Shown here piece after piece: positions 1-12,560 of a stretch of DNA of 64,000 nucleotides. Below the pieces are notes generated by a model. The model did no database searches. It saw only the letters and a program-made list of their open reading frames with translations, and was not told where the DNA came from. The DNA comes from Megalopta genalis. Its lineage: Eukaryota > Arthropoda > Insecta > Hymenoptera > Halictidae. The stretch spans positions 33,114 to 97,113 of the forward strand of contig NW_027477122.1 in assembly GCF_051020955.1 (NCBI RefSeq). The letters run 5' to 3'. Positions within the stretch are counted from its first letter, which is position 1. Every line of letters starts with the position of its first letter. A program made the translations under genes and the position numbers.

Positions 1-3000
1 TTCGCATGGATTTGAAACTAACTCGTTTGTTTCGTCTTCATTTGAAGCTGTTTCATTTATATCGCAAGTGTTTGAAGCTAAACCATTTGTTTCGAATGGA
101 TTTGAAGATAAGCGTTCTACTTCGCATTGATTTAAATCTAAATCGTGTGTATGGCATGGATTCGAAGCTAACTCGTTTGTTTCGCCTGCATTTGAAGTTA
201 AATCATGTATATCACAAGTATTTGAAGCTAAAACATTCGCTTCGCATGGGTTTGAAGCAAAACTTTCATCTTCGCATTGATTTGAAGATAAATCATGCGT
301 TTCGCTTGGATTTGAAGCTAACACGTTTGTTTCGCATGCAGTTGAAGCTAAAACATGTACATCACAAGTATCTGGATCTAATCCATCCGTTTCGCAAGAA
401 TATGAAGCTATGAAGCTAATCCATGTGATTCGCTTGAATTTGAAGCTAAATCATGTGTTTCGCATGGATTTGAAGCTGTATCACTTATATCGCAATTATC
501 TGTAGATATATCATTTGTTTCTCATGTGTTTGAAGCTAAGCCTTCTACTTCGCATTGATTCGAAGCTAAATCATGTGAATCGCATGGATTTGAAGCTAAC
601 TCGTTTGATTCGCATGCAGTTGAAGCTAAATCATGTATATCACGAGTATTTGAAGCTAAACCATATGTTTCGGATTGATTTGAAGCTAAGCCTTCTACTT
701 CGCATTGATTTGATGCTAAATCATATGTTTCGCATGGATTTGAAACTAACTCGTTTGTTTCGTCTTCATTTGAAGCTGTTTCATTTATATCGCAAGTGTT
801 TGAAGCTAAACCATTTGTTTCGAATGGATTTGAAGATAAGCCTTCTACTTCGCATTGATTTAAATCTAAATCGTGTGTATGGCATGGATTCGAAGCTAAC
901 TCGTTTGTTTCGCCTGCATTTGAAGTTAAATCATGTATATCACAAGTATTTGAATCTAAAACATTCGCTTCGCATGGGTTTGGAGCAAAACTTTCACCTT
1001 CGCATTGATTTGAAGATAAATCATGCGTTTCGCTTGGATTTGAAGCTAACTCGTTTGTTTCGCATGCATTTGAAGCTAAATCATGTATATCGCAAGTACT
1101 TGAAGCCAAACCATTTGTTTCGGGTGGATTTGAAGGTAAGCCATTTACTTCGCATTGATTTGAAGCTAAATCATGTGTTTCGCATGGATTTGAAACTAAC
1201 TCGTTTGTTTTGCTTGAATTCAAAGCTATATCACTTATATTCGCAAGTATTTTAAGTTCAATCATTCGTTTCGCATGGATTTGAAGCTAAATCATATGTT
1301 TCGCTTGGATTTGAATCTATCTCGTTTGTTTCTCCTGCATTGGAAGCTAAATCATGTATATCACAAGTATTTGAAGCTAAACCATGTGTTTCGCATTGAT
1401 TTGAAGCTAAATCATGTGTTTCGCTTGGATTTGAAACTAAGCCTTCTACTTCGCATTGATTTGAAGCTAAATAATATGTTTCGCTTGGATTTGAAGGTAA
1501 TACGTTTGTTTCACATGCAGTTGAAGCTCAATCATGTATATCACAAGTATTTGAAGCTGAACAATTTGTTTCGCATAGATTTGAAGCTAAGCCTTCTACT
1601 TCGCATTTATTTGATGTTAAATCACGTGTTTTGCATTGATTTGAAGATAACTCGTTTGTTTCGCCTGCATTTGAACCAATATCACTTATATTCGCCAGTA
1701 TTTGAAGATAAATCATTCGTTTCGCATGGATTTGAAGCTAATCCTACTTCGTATTGATTTGAAGCTAAATCATGTATTCGCTTGGATTTGAAGCCAACTC
1801 GTTTGTTTCGCCTGCATTTGATTCTAAATCATGTATTTTACAAGTATTTGAACCTAAACCATTTGTTTCTCATGTATTTGAAGCTAAGCCTTCTACTTCG
1901 CATTGATTTGAAGCTAAATCATGTTTTTCGCTTGGATTTGAAACTAAGTCTTCTACGTTGCATTGATTTGAAGCTAAATCATGTGTTTCGCATGAATTTG
2001 AATATAACTCGTTTGTTTTGCTTGAATTCGATGCTATATCACATATATTCGCAAGTATTTGAAATTCAATCATTCGTTTCGCATGGATTTGAAGCTAAGG
2101 CTTCTAGTTCGCATTGATTTGAAGCTAAATCATATCTTTCGCATGGATTTGAAACTAACTCGTTTGTTTCTGATGCAGTTGAAGCTAAATTATGTATAAA
2201 CAAGTATTTGAAGCTAAACCATTTGCATCGCAAGGATTTGAAGCTAAACCATGTGATTCGCAAGAATTTGAAGCTAAATCATGTGTTTCGCTTGGATTTG
2301 AAGCTAACTCGTTTGTTTCGCATGCAGTTGAAGCTATATCGCTTATATTCGCAAGTATTTGAAACCAAATCATTCGTTTCGCATGAATTTGAAACTAGGG
2401 CTTCTACTTCGCACTGATTTCAAGCTAAATCATGTGTTTCGCTTGGATTTGAAGCTAACTCGTTTATTTCGCATGCAGTTGAAGCTAAATCATGTATATC
2501 ATAAGTATTTGAAGCTAAACCGTTCGTTTCGCATGGATTTGAATCTAAGCCTCCTACGTCGCATGAATTTGAATCTAAATCATGTGATTCTCTTGGATTT
2601 GAAGCTAACTCGCTTGTTTTGCATGCAGTTGAAGCTAAATCATGTATATCACAATTATTTGAAACTGAACCATTTGTTTCGCATCGATTTGAAGCTAAAC
2701 ATTCCACTTCGCATTGATTTGAAGCTAAATCATGTGTTTCGCTTGTATTTGAAGCTAACTCGTTTGTTTCGCATGCAGTTGAAGCTAAATCATGTATATC
2801 ACAATTATTTGAAACTGAACCATTTGTTTCGCATCGATTTGAAGCTGAGCCTTCCACTTCGCATTGATTTGAAGCTAAATCATGTGTTTCGCTTGTATTT
2901 GATGCTAACTCGTTTGTTTAGCATGCAGTTGATGCTAAATCATGTTTACCACAAGTATCTGAATCTAAACCCTCTGTTTCGCATGAATATTTAGCTAAAC

Positions 3001-5145
3001 CATGTGTTTCGCATGCATTTGAAGCTATATCACTTATATCGCAAGTATTTGAAGCTAAATCATTTGTGTCGCATGGATTTGAAGCTAACCCTCCTACTTA
3101 TAATTGATTTGAAGCTAAATCATGTATTCGCTTGGATTTGTAGCCAACTCGTTTGTTTCGTCTGCAGTTGAAGTTAAATCATGTATATCACAATTATTTG
3201 AAGCTGAACCATATGTTTCGCATGGATTTGAGGCTAAGCCTTCTACTTCGCATTTATTTGATGCTAAATCATGTGTTTCGCTTGTATTTGATGCTAACTC
3301 GTTTGTTTCGCATGCAGTTGAAGCTAAATCATGTTTACCACAAGTATCTGAATCTAAACCATCTGTTTCATGAATATTTAGCTAAACCATGTGTTTCGCA
3401 TTGATTTGAAGCTAAATCAAGTGTTTCGCTTGGATTTGAAGATAACTCGTTTGTTTCGCATGCAGTTGAAGCTAAATCATGTATATCACAAGTATTTGAA
3501 GCTAAACCATTTGATTCGCATGTATTTGGAGCTAAGCCTACCACTTCGCATTGATTTGAAACTAAATCATGTATTTCGGATGGATTTGAATCTAACTCGA
3601 TTGTTTCGCGTGCATTTGAATCTATATCACATATATCGCAATTATCTGAAGATAAATCATTCGTTTCGCATGAATTTGAAACTAAGCCTTCTACTTCGCA
3701 TTGATTTGAAACGAAATCATGTCTTTCGCTTGGATATGAAGCTCACTCGTTTGTTTTTCCAGCATTTGAAGCTATATCACTTATATCGCAAGTATTTGAA
3801 GCTAAATCATTTGTGTCGCATGGATTTGATGCTAAGCCTTCTACTTCTCATGAATTTGAATCTAAATCATGGGTTTCGCTTGGATTTGAAGCTAACTCGT
3901 TTGTTTGGCATGCAGTTGAAGCTAAATCATGTATATCACAAGTATTTGAAGCTAAACCATTCGATTCGCATGGATTTGAAACAAAGCCTTCTACTTCGCA
4001 TTGATTTGAAGATAAATCATGTTTTTCGCTTGGATTTGAAACTAAGTCTTCTACTTCGCATTGATTTGAAGCTAAATCATGTGCTTTGCATGGATTTAAA
4101 GCTAACTCGTTTGTTTCGCATGCAGTTGAAGCTATATCGCTTATATTCGCAAGTATTTGAAACCAAATCATTCGTTTCGCATGAATTTGAAACTAGGGCT
4201 TCTACTTCGCACTGATTTCAAGCTAAATCATGTGTTTCGCTTGGATTTGAAACTAACTCGTTTATTTCGCATGCAGTTGAAGCTAAATCATGTATATCAC
4301 AAGTATTTGAAGCTAAACCGTTCGTTTCGCATGGATTTGAATCTAAGCCTCCTACGTCGCATGAATTTGAATCTAAATCATGTGATTCTCTTGGATTTGA
4401 AGCTAACTCGCTTGTTTTGCATGCAGTTGAAGCTAAATCATGTATATCACAATTATTTGAAACTGAACCATTTGTTTCGCATCGATTTGAAGCTAAACAT
4501 TCCACTTCGCATTGATTTGAAGCTAAATCATGTGTTTCGCTTGTATTTGATGCTAACTCGTTTGTTTCGCATGCAGTTGAAGCTCAATCATGTATATCAC
4601 AATTATTTGAAACTGAACCATTTGTTTCGCATCGATTTGAAGCTGAGCCTTCCACTTCGCATTGATTTGAAACTAAATCATGTATTCGCTTGGATTTGAA
4701 GCCAACTCGTTTGTTTCGCCTGCAGTGGACGCTAAACCATGTATATCACAATTATTTGAAGCTGAACCATTTGTTTCGCATGGATTTGAAGCTATGCCTT
4801 CTACTGCGCATTGAAGTGAAGCTAAATCATGTGTTCCGCGTGGATTTGAAACTTACACGTTTTATTTCGCCTGCATTTGAAGCTATGTCATTTATATTCG
4901 CAAGTATTTGTAGCTAAACCATTCGTTTCGCATGGATTTGAAGCTAAGCCTTCTACTTCGCATTGATTTGAAGCTAGATCATGTGATTCTCTTGGATTTG
5001 AAGCTAACTCGTTTGTTTCGCATGCAGTTGAAGCTAAATCATGTATATCACAATTATTTGAAGCTGAACCATTTGTTTCGCATGGATTTGAAGCTAAGCG
5101 TTCTACTTCGCATTGATTTGAAGCTAAATCGTGTGATTCGCATGG
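1..5145. repeat. Satellite array, heterogeneous left part
   Basis: Continuous head-to-tail 30-bp monomers starting TTTGAAGCTAA, usually in groups of five that make a 150-bp unit. On the minus strand each monomer reads as a decapeptide of LASNPCETHD type, with signatures QCEVEG, PCETNG, TCDIHD, ACETNE and PSETHD cycling. Monomers here carry many private substitutions and a few short indels, so this is the most diverged part of the main array. One clear local duplication is visible: about 2,320-2,900 recurs at 4,118-4,700 (offset 1,798 bp). No gene is supported. Open frames exist on both strands only because the period is a multiple of three and the monomer lacks stops in several frames. The array continues beyond the left edge of the window. 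Confidence 0.9.
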
Positions 5146-7100
5146 ATTTGAAGCTAACACGGTTGTTTCGCATGCAGTTGAAGCTAAAACATGTACATCA
5201 CAAGTATCTGAATCTAATCCATCTGTTTCGCAAGAATATGAAGCTATGAAGCTAATCCATGTGATTATTCTATCGCAATTATCTGAAGATAAATCATTTG
5301 TTTCTCATGTATTTGAAGTTAAGGCTTCCACTGCGCATTTATTTGAAGCTAAATCATGTGTTTCGCTTGGATTTGAAGCTAACTCGTTTGTTTCGCATGC
5401 AGTTGAAGCTATATCGCTTATATTCGCACGTATTTGAAACCAAATCATTCGATTCGCATGAATTTGAAACTAGGGCTTCTACTTCGCATTGATTTCAAGC
5501 TAAATCATGTGTTTCGCTTGGATTTGAAGCTAACTCGTTTATTTCGCATGCAGTTGAAGCTGAATCATGTATATCACAAGTATTTGAAGCTAAACCGTTC
5601 GTTTCGCATGGATTTGAATCTAAGCCTCCTACGTCGCATGAATTTGAATCTAAATCATGTGTATCGCTTGGTTTTGAAGCCTACTGGTTTGTTTCGCCTG
5701 CATTTGAAGCTAATTCATGTATATCACAAGTATTTGAAGCTGAACCATTTGTTTTGCATGAATATTAATCTGAACCATGTGTTTCGAACGTATTAGAAGC
5801 TGAATTATGCGTTTCGCTTTCATTTGAAGCTAATTCGTTTCTTTCGCATGCAGTTGAAGATAAATCATGTAAATCACAAGTATTTGAAGCCAAACCATGT
5901 GTTTCGCATGGATTTGAAGCTAACTCGTTTTTTTTCGCCTGCATTTGAAGATAAATCGTGTATGTCACAAGTATTTGAAGCTAAACCATTCGCTTCGCAT
6001 GGTTTAGAAGCAAAGCCTTCAACTTCGCATTGATTTGAAGATAAATCATGTGTTTCGCTTGGATTTGAAGCTAACACGGTTGTTTCGCATGCAGTTGAAG
6101 CTAAAACATGTACATCACAAGTATCTGAATCTAATCCATCTGTTTCGCAAGAATATGAAGCTATGAAGCTAATCCATGTGATTATTCTATCGCAATTATC
6201 TGAAGATAAATCATTTGTTTCTCATGTATTTGAAGTTAAGGCTTCCACTGCGCATTTATTTGAAGCTAAATCATGTGTTTCGCTTGGATTTGAAGCTAAC
6301 TCGTTTGTTTCGCATGCAGTTGAAGCTATATCGCTTATATTCGCAAGTATTTGAAACCAAATCATTCGATTCGCATGAATTTGAAACTAGGGCTTCTACT
6401 TCGCATTGATTTCAAGCTAAATCATGTGTTTCGCTTGGATTTGAAGCTAACTCGTTTATTTCGCATGCAGTTGAAGCTGAATCATGTATATCACAAGTAT
6501 TTGAAGCTAAACCGTTCGTTTCGCATGGATTTGAATCTAAGCCTCCTACGTCGCATGAATTTGAATCTAAATCATGTGTATCGCTTGGTTTTGAAGCCTA
6601 CTGGTTTGTTTCGCCTGAATTTGAAGCTAATTCATGTATATCGCAAGTATTTAAAGCTGAACCATTTGTTTTGCATGAATATTAATCTGAACCATGTGTT
6701 TCGAACGTATTTGAAGCTGAATTATGCGTTTCGCTTTCATTTGAAGCTAATTCGTTTCTTTCGCATGCAGTTGAAGATAAATCATGTAAATCACAAGTAT
6801 TTGAAGCCAAACCATGTGTTTCGCATGGATTTGAAGCTAACTCGTTTTTTTTCGCCTGCATTTGAAGATAAATCGTGTATGTCACAAGTATTTGAAGCTA
6901 AACCATTCGCTTCGCATGGTTTTGAAGCAAAGCCTTCAACTTCGCATTGATTTGAAGATAAATCATGTGTTTCGCTTGGATTTGAAGCTAACACGGTTGT
7001 TTCGCATGCAGTTGAAGCTAAAACATGTACATCACAAGTATCTGAATCTAATCCATCTGTTTCGCAAGAATATGAAGCTATGAAGCTAATCCATGTGATT
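5146..7100. repeat. 917-bp tandem higher-order repeat
   Basis: The segment beginning near 5,146 repeats with an offset of 917 bp: the variant GAAGCTATGAAGCTAATCC appears near 5,246, 6,163 and 7,080, giving two full copies and the start of a third. The third copy diverges after about 7,100, where the first two read GTGATTATTC and the third reads GTGATTCGC. Copies differ by isolated substitutions. The units are the same 30-bp monomers as elsewhere. No gene is supported. Confidence 0.8.
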
Positions 7101-10100
7101 CGCATGAATTTGAAGCTAAATCATGTGTTTCGCATGGATTTGCATCTATATCACATATATCGCAATTATCTGAAGATAAATCATTTGTTTCTCATGTATT
7201 TAAAGCTAAGCCTTCTACTTCGCATTGATTTGAAGCTAAATCATGTGTTTCGCATGGATTTGAAGCTAACTCGTTTGTTTCGCATGCAGTTGAAGCTAAA
7301 TCATGTATATCACAAAGTATTTGAAGCTAAACCATTCGTTTCGCATGGATTTGAATCTAAGCCTCCTATTTCGCATGAATTTGAATCTAAATCATGTGTT
7401 TCGCTTGCATTTGAAGCTAATTCGTTTGTTTCGCATGCAGATGAAGCTAAATCATGTATATCACAAGTATTTGAAGCTATACCATTCGTTTCGCATGGAT
7501 TTGAAGCCAAGCCTTCTACTTCGCATGAATTTGAATCTAAATCATGTGTATCGCTTGGTTTTGGAGCCTACTGGTTTGTTTCGCCTGCATTTGAAGCTAA
7601 TTCATGTATATCACAAGTATTTGAAGCTGAACCATTTGTTTTGCATGAATATTAATCTGAACCATGTGTTTCGAACGTATTTGAAGCTGAATTATGCGTT
7701 TCGCTTGCATTTGAAGCTAATTCGTTTCTTTCGCATGCCGTTGAAGATAAATCATGTAAATCACAAGTATTTGAAGCTAAACCATGTGTTTCGCATGGAT
7801 TTGAAGCTAACTCGTTTTTTTTCGCCTGCACTTGAAGATAAATCGTGTATATCACAAGTATTTGAAGCTAAACCATTCGCTTCGCATGGATTTGAAGCAA
7901 AGTCTTCAACTTCGCATTGATTTGAAGATAAATCATGTGTTTCGCTTGGATTTGAAGCTAACACGTTTGTTTCGCATGCAGTTGAAGCTAAATCATGTAT
8001 ATCACAAGTATTTGAAGCTAAACTGTTCGTTTCGCATGGATTTGAATCTAAGCCTCCTACGTCGCATGAATTTGAATCTAAATCATGTGTTTCGCATGGA
8101 TTTGAAGCTAACTCGTTTGTTTCGCATGCAGTTAAAGCTAAATCATGTATATCACAAGTATTTGAAGCTATACCATTCGTTTCGCATGGATTTGAAGCTA
8201 AGCCTTCTACTTCGCATGAATTTGAATCTAAATCATGTGTATCGCTTGGTTTTGAAGCCTACTGGTTTGTTTCGCCTGCATTTGAAGCTAATTCATGTAT
8301 ATCACTAGTATTTGAAGCTGAACCATTTGTTTTGCATGAATATTAATCTGAACCATGTGTTTCGAACGTATTTGAAGCTGAATTATGCGTTTCGCTTGCA
8401 TTTGAAGCTAATTCGTTTCTTTCGCATGCAGTTGAAGATAAATCATGTAAATCACAAGTATTTGAAGCTAAACCATGTGTTTCGCATGGATTTGAAGCTA
8501 ACTCGTTTCTTTTGCCTGCATTTGAAGATAAATCGTGTATATCACAAGTATTTGAAGCTAAACCATTCGCTTCGCATGGATTTGAAGCAAAGTCTTCAAC
8601 TTCGCATTGATTTGAAGATAAATCATGTGTTTCGCTTGGATTTGAAGGTAACACGTTTGTTTCGCATGCAGTTGAAGCTAAATCATGTATATCACAAGTA
8701 TTTGAAGTTAAATTGTTCGTTTCGCATGGATTTGAATCTAAGCCTCCTACGTCGCATGAATTTGAATCTAAATCATATGTTTCGCATGGATTTGAAGCTA
8801 ACTCGTTTGTTTCGCATGCAGTTAAAGCTAAATCATGTATATCACAAGTATTTGAAGCTATACCATTCGTTCCGCATGGATTTGAAGCTAAGCCTTCTAC
8901 TTCGCATGAATTTGAATCTAAATCATGTGTATCGCTTGGTTTTGAAGCCTACTGGTTTGTTTCGCCTGCATTTGAAGCTAATTCATGTATATCACAAGTA
9001 TTTGAAGCTGAACCATTTGTTTTGCATGAATATTAATCTGAACCATGTGTTTCGAACGTATTTGAAGCTGAATTATGCGTTTCGCTTGCATTTGAAGCTA
9101 ATTCGTTTCTTTCGCATGCAGTTGAAGATAAATCATGTAAATCACAAGTATTTGAAGCTAAACCATGTGTTTCGCATGGATTTGAAGCTAACTCGTTTTT
9201 TTTTGCCTGCATTTGAAGATAAATCGTGTATATCACAAGTATTTGAAGCTAAACCATTCGCTTCGCATGGATTTGAAGCAAAGCCTTCAACTTCGCATTG
9301 ATTTGAAGATAAATCATGTGTTTCGCTTGGATTTGAAGCTAACACGGTTGTTTCGCATGCAGTTGAAGCTAAAACATGTACATCACAAGTATCTGAATCT
9401 AATCCATCTGTTTCGCAAGAATATGAATCTATGAAGCTAATCCATGTGATTCGCATGAATTTGAAGCTAATTCGTATGTGTCGCATGGATATGATGCTAC
9501 GCCTTCTACTTCGCATTGATTTGAAGCTAAATCATGTGATTCGCATGGATTTGAAGCTAAGCCTTCAACTTCGCATTCATTTGAAACTAAATCAAGTGTT
9601 TCGCTTGGATTTGAAGTTAAGGCGTTTGTATCGCATGCAGTTGAAGCTAATTCTTGTTTATCACAAGTATCTGAATCTAAACCATCTGTTTCGCAAGAAT
9701 GTGAAGCTATGAAACTAAACCATTTGTTTTGCATGAATATTAAGCTAAACCATGTGTTTCGAACGTATTTGAAGCTGTATTATGTGTTTCGCTTTGATTT
9801 AAAGCTAATTCGTTTTTTTCGCATGCGGTTGAAGCTAAATCATGTAAATCATAAGTATTTGAAGCTAAACCATTCGTTTCGCATGGATTTGAAGCCAAGC
9901 CTTCTACTTCGCATGAATTTGAATCTAAATCATGTGTTTCGCTTGCATTTGAAGCTAATTCGTTTGTTTCGCATGCAGATGAAGCTAAATAATGTATATC
10001 ACAAGTATTTGAAGCTATACCATTCGTTTCGCATGGATTTGAAGCTAAGCCTTCTACTTCGCATGAATTTGAATCTAAATCATGTGTATCGCTTGGTTTT

Positions 10101-12560
10101 GAAGCCTACTGGTTTGTTTCGCCTGCATTTGAAGCTAATTCATGTATATCACAAGTATTTGAAGCTGAACCATTTGTTTTGCATGAATATTAATCTGAAC
10201 CATGTGTTTCGAACGTATTTGAAGCTGAATTATGCGTTTCGCTTGCATTTGAAGCTAATTCGTTTCTTTCGCATGCAGTTGAAGATAAATCATGTAAATC
10301 ACAAGTATTTGAAGCTAAACCATGTGTTTCGCATGGATTTGAAGCTAACTCGTTTTTTTTCGCCTGCACTTGAAGATAAATCGTGTATATCACAAGTATT
10401 TGAAGCTAAACCATTCGCTTCGCATGGATTTGAAGCAAAGTCTTCAACTTCGCATTGATTTGAAGATAAATCATGTGTTTCGCTTGGATTTGAAGCTAAC
10501 ACGGTTGTTTCGCATGCAGTTGAAGCTAAAACATGTACATCACAAGTATCTGAATCTAATCCATCTGTTTCGCAAGAATATGAAGCTATGAAGCTAATCC
10601 ATGTGATTCGCATGAATTTGAAGCTAAATCATGTGTTTCGCATGGATTTGAAGCTATATCACATATATCGCAATTATCTGAAGATAAATCATTTGTTTCT
10701 CATGTATTTAAAGCTAAGCCTTCTACTTCGCATTGATTTGAAGCTAAATCATGTGTTTCGCATGGATTTGAAGCTAACTCGTTTGTTTCGCATGCAGTTG
10801 AAGCTAAATCATGTATATCACAAAGTATTTGAAGCTAAACCATTCGTTTCGCATGGATTTGAATCTAAGCCTCCTATTTCGCATGAATTTGAATCTAAAT
10901 CATGTGTTTCGCTTGCATTTGAAGCTAATTCGTTTGTTTCGCATGCAGATGAAGCTAAATCATGTATATCACAAGTATTTGAAGCTATACCATTCGTTTC
11001 GCATGGATTTGAAGCCAAGCCTTCTACTTCGCATGAATTTGAATCTAAATCATGTGTATCGCTTGGTTTTGGAGCCTACTGGTTTGTTTCGCCTGCATTT
11101 GAAGCTAATTCATGTATATCACAAGTATTTGAAGCTGAACCATTTGTTTTGCATGAATATTAATCTGAACCATGTGTTTCGAACGTATTTGAAGCTGAAT
11201 TATGCGTTTCGCTTGCATTTGAAGCTAATTCGTTTCTTTCGCATGCAGTTGAAGATAAATCATGTAAATCACAAGTATTTGAAGCTAAACCATGTGTTTC
11301 GCATGGATTTGAAGCTAACTCGTTTTTTTTCGCCTGCACTTGAAGATAAATCGTGTATATCACAAGTATTTGAAGCTAAACCATTCGCTTCGCATGGATT
11401 TGAAGCAAAGTCTTCAACTTCGCATTGATTTGAAGATAAATCATGTGTTTCGCTTGGATTTGAAGCTAACACGTTTGTTTCGCATGCAGTTGAAGCTAAA
11501 TCATGTATATCACAAGTATTTGAAGCTAAACTGTTCGTTTCGCATGGATTTGAATCTAAGCCTCCTACGTCGCATGAATTTGAATCTAAATCATGTGTTT
11601 CGCATGGATTTGAAGCTGACTCGTTTGTTTCGCATGCAGTTAAAGCTAAATCATGTATATCACAAGTATTTGAAGCTATACCATTCGTTTCGCATGGATT
11701 TGAAGCTAAGCCTTCTACTTCGCATGAATTTGAATCTAAATCATGTGTATCGCTTGGTTTTGAAGCCTACTGGTTTGTTTCGCCTGCATTTGAAGCTAAT
11801 TCATGTATATCACAAGTATTTGAAGCTGAACCATTTGTTTTGCATGAATATTAATCTGAACCATGTGTTTCGAACGTATTTGAAGCTGAATTATGCGTTT
11901 CGCTTGCATTTGAAGCTAATTCGTTTCTTTCGCATGCAGTTGAAGATAAATCATGTAAATCACAAGTATTTGAAGCTAAACCATGTGTTTCGCATGGATT
12001 TGAAGCTAACTCGTTTTTTTTTTGCCTGCATTCGAAGATAAATCGTGTATATCACAAGTATTTGAAGCTAAACCATTCGCTTCGCATGGATTTGAAGCAA
12101 AGCCTTCAACTTCGCATTGATTTGAAGATAAATCATGTGTTTCGCTTGGATTTGAAGCTAACACGGTTGTTTCGCATGCAGTTGAAGCTAAAACATGTAC
12201 ATCACAAGTATCTGAATCTAATCCATCTGTTTCGCAAGAATATGAATCTATGAAGCTAATCCATGTGATTCGCATGAATTTGAAGCTAATTCGTATGTGT
12301 CGCATGGATATGATGCTACGCCTTCTACTTCGCATTGATTTGAAGCTAAATCATGTGATTCGCATGGATTTGAAGCTAAGCCTTCTACTTCGCATTCATT
12401 TGAAACTAAATCAAGTGTTTCGCTTGGATTTGAAGTTAAGGCGTTTGTTTCGCATACAGCTCAAACTAAGTCATGTATATCACAAGTATTTAAAGCTAAA
12501 CCATTTGTTTCGCATTGATTTGAAGCTAAGCCTTCTGCTTCGTATTGATTTGAAGCTAAA
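7101..12560. repeat. Satellite array with 690/691-bp and 3,508-bp higher-order repeats
   Basis: Blocks of 23 monomers (690 bp) repeat at 7,652, 8,343 and 9,033. A larger segment starting near 7,080 recurs at 10,588 (offset 3,508 bp). A third relation links 9,431 and 12,250 (offset 2,819 bp). The extra base in some 691-bp intervals comes from a poly-T tract that replaces the normal TTTGTTTCGCC. Interleaved periods of this sort are what repeated unequal exchange within a satellite leaves behind. No gene is supported on either strand. Confidence 0.8.

Noticed and set aside
8312..9301. Long plus-strand open frames (LKLNHVFRMD-type repeats) as protein-coding genes
   Set aside because: They arise because a 30-bp period keeps one frame open. 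Dozens occur, most start at arbitrary satellite ATGs, they are broken by 31-bp monomers, and common monomer variants change amino acids in this frame.
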